A DNA stretch of 64,000 nucleotides, from assembly GCA_951213105.1 (NCBI GenBank), contig OX578136.1, positions 155,317,178-155,381,177 on the forward strand, given 5' to 3'. The first letter of the stretch is position 1. Each line of letters starts with the position of its first letter. A model generated the notes under the pieces. It made no database searches, had not been told where the DNA came from, and was given only the letters and a program-made list of their open reading frames with translations. Both the position numbers and the translations under genes were made by a program. Below, in pieces: positions 59,508 through 64,000 of the stretch. The stretch comes from Amaurobius ferox (taxonomy: Eukaryota > Arthropoda > Arachnida > Araneae > Amaurobiidae).

Positions 59508-59632
59508 TTCATGGGCCGATGGTACGAGGTGGAGAGGACTTTCGTGATGGCAGAAGTGGGCTGGAGGTGCATATCTGTCGATTACAGGGAGGAGGGTGGC
59601 CGAATCCGGGTGGAGACCGTGGGACAAGCTGT
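59508..59632 (+). CDS. Lipocalin exon 2
   Basis: A pyrimidine tract and TTTCAG precede it and GTAAGT follows. It starts in phase 0 and ends with two bases of a codon. It encodes FMGRWYEVERTF, the conserved G-x-W first motif of lipocalins, then a cysteine (WRCISVDY) and GRIRVETVGQA. Reading through from exon 1 is in frame without a stop. Confidence 0.87.
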
Positions 59633-61217
59633 GTAAGTCACGTTCTATTTCATGATTTTACACTAGATATTGACCCCTCTTATAATGGGGCTCATAATAT
59701 TATGTAAACTGTTTTATTCCATCCGCTCGCCTGCAGCTTTTGGTTTTCTAAAATCACCGGACACACGCGGGCAACACACCTTTCCCGATATATATTTTTA
59801 ATGTGTGCTATACACCCTAATGAAAAATAATTACTATGCGACGACTTGACAAAATACAATTCCTATACAGTCCTACGATTCCCCTAAGGTTACACAAATT
59901 TTGCAGAACCTGCTATCAAAACATTCTGTCCTCACGAACATTAAAAAATGCTATATTCTTAGACTAATTTTGCAACATTTTTTAAGCCTCCAACTTGGCG
60001 ATATTGCGCCAAATTCAGCTGTAAAGTTACCTACAATTACTCGGCTGACTATTACTCGCATTGTAAAACATAATATTAGTATAGAGGTCCAGGGATGACT
60101 CGGAAGGCCTGGTTGTGTAGTATAAGGTTTGTAGAGTACATACATTTTTTTTATCTGAACTTGTTCAGCAACAATCAGACTGAAATTTTTAATTTTCACC
60201 GCATATCCAAATTTAAGAAAATTTGGTTGCGTTTCACAGGAGTAATCGTCGAACAAATTATATCAGTAAATGGAACGGGGCGCAGTAAGAGCAATTTTTC
60301 TTTGACCATGTTTAGCAATGAACTCGGCCTATAAAACATCTGTCTTCACCACATATCCAAATTTTAAAACAATCGGTTACATTTTAGATTGTATCGTCGA
60401 ACAAAATACATATATCAGTAAAGGAGGCGTAACACGTGTAAGTTTCATCTGACCATTCAGCAACGAACTCGATTGTAAAACATTAATTTACACCATATAT
60501 TCACATTAAAAAAAAAAAGATTAAAGGAGTTATCGCCAAACGAAGAATGCAGAGACAGACAGAGACATGCAAATAAACAACAGCAAATCGTGCCCAATTC
60601 TAAAGTAAGAAGCTTAGTCACTTCGTTATCTCGCTTCAGTTATTAAAATTAATTCTTAAAAGTAAATAAATTCTTAAAAGTAAAAGTCTCTGTGGATTCC
60701 ACCCCCACTGGGTTCCGGTCTAAATTGGGTGGCACTTCCCGGCCATCCAAACAGTTACTTTACACCTTTCTGGTAGGTCGGACGGTCTGGGTCTCAACAA
60801 CAACAACAACTCCAAAATGCACCTAATTCTTTTCATCTACACGGTATGACCAACAATTTCGTACACTTCCCGTAACCTTAACAATTACAAATTAGAGATC
60901 AGAAAGCAATTCAATCTGTTATATTGAATTTTAATATATTAAATAATTTTCTTACTTTTGAAGTAAAGAGCTAATTTATGAAGTAAAGAACTAATTTATG
61001 AAGTAAATAATCACACTTCAAAATGCACCTAATTCGTCTCATCTGCACCGTATGATCGACAATTTCCAACACGTCCCGTAACCCTAATAATAACAAATTA
61101 GAAAGAAGAAGCAAATTCGATATACTATATTGAATTATAATATACGAAATAGATTTTTTACTTTATTACCATTTTCTTACATAAAAATGATTTTATATTT
61201 TTATTTTTACCTTCCAG
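59633..61217 (+). other. Lipocalin intron 2 with tandem duplications and a SINE tail
   Basis: Bases 60164-60530 are two and a half units of about 146 bp (blocks with cagcaac and catatccaaat). Bases 60811-60960 and 61015-61170 are diverged copies containing aaaatgcacctaattc. A SINE 3' end lies between. Confidence 0.6.
60686..60810 (+). mobile_element. SINE, 5'-truncated copy with CAA tail
   Basis: It matches the 3' half of the SINE at 20498-20768, including acccccactgggttccgg and the caacaacaacaacaac tail. Confidence 0.75.
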
Positions 61218-61294
61218 AGTACGAAGACAGATGACTGCTGTGGCAACATTTACACCAAACAGCCCAGCGAGAATTATACTCCGAGGTGAAGGAT
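61218..61294 (+). CDS. Lipocalin exon 3
   Basis: It follows CTTCCAG and is followed by GTAAGT. Phase 2 entry completes a valine codon; 77 bases encode RRQMTAVATFTPNSPARI and on to RGEG, the strand region of the barrel. Using the AG two bases farther downstream would give a stop before the donor, so the acceptor at 61217 is preferred. Confidence 0.78.
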
Positions 61295-62244
61295 GTAAGT
61301 AAATAGGCAACTAATAGTTAACTAGATGTTAAGACTGTCACATGATGAAGTGCATAAGGTTAATCATTAAATCAAATTAATTACCGTGAAATTTCATAGT
61401 TTTTGAGGTAGAGAGGATACACATATTTCAGGTAGCTCTGTAGCAGACACATAAAAACGTCTCTCCAAAAATAGTTTATTTATATACTTGAGGGTCCAAA
61501 ACGTGTAAATCCATCGAAAACTTGAATAGGAATTTTCGACCCCACTCAAATATACTTTTCGAACGCATAACCATGTATTTTAAGAAAGCAGAAATGTATA
61601 TTTTTATGATATTTCGTTTGTATAAGTTGTCCTATAAAAATGTTTACACACATGGATATATTTTCAAGAATTTGAAATGTTCACACAGGTTTCTTAAAAC
61701 GATCCTTTCCACTACAATCTAGAAGTCAAAGATATCCGAGAAAACAAGACACGCAATAGCATAAGAAAGTGAAAATTATAAGAATACATTTTGCTGGTCT
61801 TTGAACGATCTCAATTTTAACTTTCAAGATGCATTGATTTTTATTAAAAATTACGCCATGATTGTGTCTTGCATAAGATTATTCAGATACTTGCATAAGT
61901 TCGTTTTTCTTCTTTCATTAAACTAAGACTGTTCCGAAAGAGTAGAAAGACAATATTGCCAGAAAAAATAGACATCAGATGGGGAGAAATTTTAGTCAAA
62001 ATCTTTAGGACAGATAAAGAACAAAGAAAGGCAGCAGCTCTTATCACAGAAAGGAAATAGGGAATTAAAAACTTTCTTGCACAGTTAGTATTTATGTCAG
62101 AGTTTTGTTTCGTTTAGTTTTTGTCAATAATTAAAAATAATTTTTCATAGACCTAAGTTTGGGAACGTTTGATTTAGAGTGATTTGATTACTAAATATAG
62201 GTTTCAAATGAATAATCAATGCATCCATTTCTTTTTCTTGACAG
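61295..62244 (+). other. Lipocalin intron 3
   Basis: AT-rich; no gene seen. Confidence 0.55.
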
Positions 62245-62379
62245 CTCTCCCAACTCAGAGCACGAATTACGTTCTGTCGACGGATTACGAAAATTTTGCC
62301 GTGGTGTGGTCTTGCAGAAACTCGGAACCTCCCATTCCCATCACTGGACTGGATTTCTTGAGGAACATCACACACACAG
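62245..62379 (+). CDS. Lipocalin exon 4
   Basis: It follows TTGACAG and ends at GTGAGT. It encodes TNYVLSTDYENFAVVWSC, the second conserved lipocalin motif (TDY) with a cysteine, then SEPPIPITGLDFLRNI. It ends in phase 1. The C-terminal exon or exons are not seen in the next 1.6 kb, so the gene probably continues beyond the window. Confidence 0.85.
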
Positions 62380-62439
62380 GTGAGTAAGCGAGCACACTTT
62401 TTTAAACAACCATTTTTCTTTATATAGTGTAGGATCACA

Positions 62440-62700
62440 CTTAAATTATCCCTAAGTAAAATACACTTTGTGCGAAAGGTTATAAGGAGAACTTGCAACG
62501 CACAAATAAAATGATAATGTAGCATACAGCTGTTTCGAGGATATGTTGGATCTCTTTCGTCAGTGCAAGAGAACCAACAAACCCGAAGTCCAAAAGAGAA
62601 ATGAGTGCAAAGGAAGATACAAAGGGGAACTATATACCCAAAGCCTGGATTAAGAGAGAGCCAAACAAAAAGCAGCATAAAGAGAAGTCAAGATAATAGG
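62440..62700 (-). repeat. Penelope-type 3' tail segment with hammerhead-like core
   Basis: On the minus strand cactgacgaaagag is followed by cctcgaaacagctgtatgc, a layout seen in the terminal repeats of Penelope-like elements, which can carry hammerhead ribozymes. It is in opposite orientation to the reverse transcriptase at 63.05 kb. Confidence 0.4.
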
Positions 62701-63049
62701 AAATGAGAAACAACAACAAGATATTGGCGTGGGCCAAGACACAAAAGGATATCTCGACATGACGAGTCAAGTTGGAATAAAATTAAATGAGGCGAACAAT
62801 ATGACAGAAAGAGCCGCAAAGGAATAGAATGAAGAAAGGAGTGGGGGAGGGGGGGAGGTTACAATGCACTCTGCTAGACGGTGGACAAAAATAAAGTACT
62901 GGACAAGTCATTAACTAAGTTACTAGAATTTTTCTGGATATGGTAAGCTTCAAAGAAGTTCAGATCATAGATGGACGTGCATTTTTGTATAATCCTTGAT
63001 GAAAAATACCCACAACGGGGGTCAAAGCAATGTTGAGCAATAAAGCAAT

Positions 63050-63760
63050 GAATATTATTTTAGACCCATTGTTTCTAATATTGGTACTGTTTCTTACAAA
63101 TTAGCCAAACATTTAGTTTCTATGTTCTCTTTCTTCTCAGTAGTAATATTCATACCTGCCAAAATCTGCCCAATTTGTGAAGAAAATTCGTAATTTGAAC
63201 TCTCGTGGTTCGACTATGGCCTCCTTTGATATCAAGTGATTGTTTACCAATATCCCTGTTGAGTGTGCACTGTACTGTCTCAGGAAACGATTCTATGAAT
63301 TCCATTTTTTAAAATTTGAAATTGATGAGTTTGTTTCTCTTACCAGCACTTGTTTATCGCAAAATTTTTTTGTCTTTCATAATAAATTCTATAGCATGTC
63401 TGATAGCCTGGCTATGGTTAATCTCCTCAGTCCTATTCTCAGTGACATCTATATGCATTATTTTGAAATTAAGCTTTTTGAAATTTTCCTGTTTGTTTTT
63501 TATTCTCGTTATGTTGATGGCAATTTTGCTCTTTGGGATATCACACTTTTAATGATATCGATGGTATTTTGAATATATTGAATTCCATTGACCCTTGCAT
63601 TCAGTTTGCCTTTGAAATGGGAACAATCGTCTTGCGTTTTTGGATGTCTTGGTTATCCGTAAAGATGATGAATTTCTCACTATGGTATTTCTCAAACTTA
63701 GTGTTTCTTTCAGAACATTTTGGCCGGGGAGAATGAAATTTGGAGGGGGTGGAGGAGTTT
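63050..63760 (+). pseudogene. Penelope-like reverse transcriptase fragment
   Basis: In broken frames the plus strand shows DPIVSNIGTVSYKLAKHLVS (63.06-63.12 kb), FTNIPVECALYCLRKRF, FFVFHNKFYSMSD, LSPILSDIYMHYFE and FYSRYVD, where the usual second aspartate of the active site is replaced by glycine in the reading (YVDGN). A post-active-site block with QFAFEMG follows. No nuclease domain is readable. It lies downstream of lipocalin exon 4, in the following intron or beyond the gene. Confidence 0.75.
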
Positions 63761-64000
63761 TCTATTTGCCCTATATAAATATATCTAAATGCTGTGTCAC
63801 ATGAATAGAAACCTAGTGTAACATAAAGTGTCTCCGGGAGGTCGAATACTCGTCTCCGAGGGGTTTTGGCCCCCACCGGAGATATGCCTGAAAGAAACAC
63901 TACGGCAAGCCTTTTTCAGTCTGTCTACATTCACATAAAAATTTCTGCCATCCACATAATCAGAAAACTGCTGCTTTCAATGCATTTATCCATTGTGCTT
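63761..64000. other. No gene recognised
   Basis: The rest of the Penelope-type relic may continue; nothing definite. Confidence 0.4.

Noticed and set aside
62145..62678. 177-residue minus-strand frame overlapping lipocalin exon 4
   Set aside because: Part is antisense to exon 4 and part is the Penelope-type tail; not a coherent protein.

Overview
The window is AT-rich eukaryotic nuclear DNA, most likely from an arthropod and probably a chelicerate such as a spider. The evidence is a spliced apolipoprotein D-type lipocalin gene with GT-AG introns set among Polinton/Maverick, Tc1/mariner, Penelope-like, Ty3/Gypsy and SINE elements and long AT and GT microsatellites. No bacterial-style operons, rRNA genes or CRISPR arrays are present. 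The taxonomic guess is inference only.

Region 1-2232 holds one copy of an abundant non-coding repeat (here family A), a pogo-like short DNA transposon (1413-2014), and one end of a Tc1-like element. Region 2233-16035 is an end-to-end Polinton (Maverick; adintovirus-like virus-transposon) of 13.8 kb with about 645-bp terminal inverted repeats, AGT...ACT termini and a 6-bp target duplication TGGGTC. It sits inside the Tc1-like element, whose broken transposase continues at 16.04-17.0 kb. The Polinton has a leftward morphogenesis block: coiled-coil protein, pX-like hydrophobic protein, adenain-type protease, penton-like minor capsid protein, a 45-residue basic protein, and the N-terminal part of the major capsid protein. 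A rightward block carries the packaging ATPase, a membrane protein, a phospholipase A2-like domain joined in frame to a zinc ribbon and a chromodomain integrase, two small proteins (one with zinc fingers), the protein-primed DNA polymerase B and a small right-end protein. Many genes carry frameshifts, so the copy is probably dead, or the assembly has homopolymer errors. Genes abut or overlap through TAAATGA or follow within a few bases of TAAATG, which lets several true starts be fixed.

Region 17-25.5 kb stacks further transposons: a mariner-like element with 200-bp inverted repeats, a Penelope-like reverse transcriptase relic with a SINE inside it, and a 4.3-kb mariner-like element containing two head-to-head family A repeats. 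Region 25.8-31.5 kb holds a Gypsy integrase relic and an internally deleted Gypsy element with LTRs and a 4-bp target duplication; its order is gag, integrase, reverse transcriptase, the unusual Gmr1-like order. Region 31.5-47.5 kb is mostly repeats (families A, B and C, a Tc1 relic, a Penelope-related copy, microsatellites). At 47.68-50.63 kb lies an almost homogeneous 438-bp tandem satellite.

From 51.65 kb the plus strand carries four exons of a secreted lipocalin with a TATA promoter, signal peptide and conserved lipocalin motifs. Its last exon or exons were not found before the window end. The 7.7-kb first intron contains a 46-bp minisatellite. The window ends with another decayed Penelope-like reverse transcriptase.
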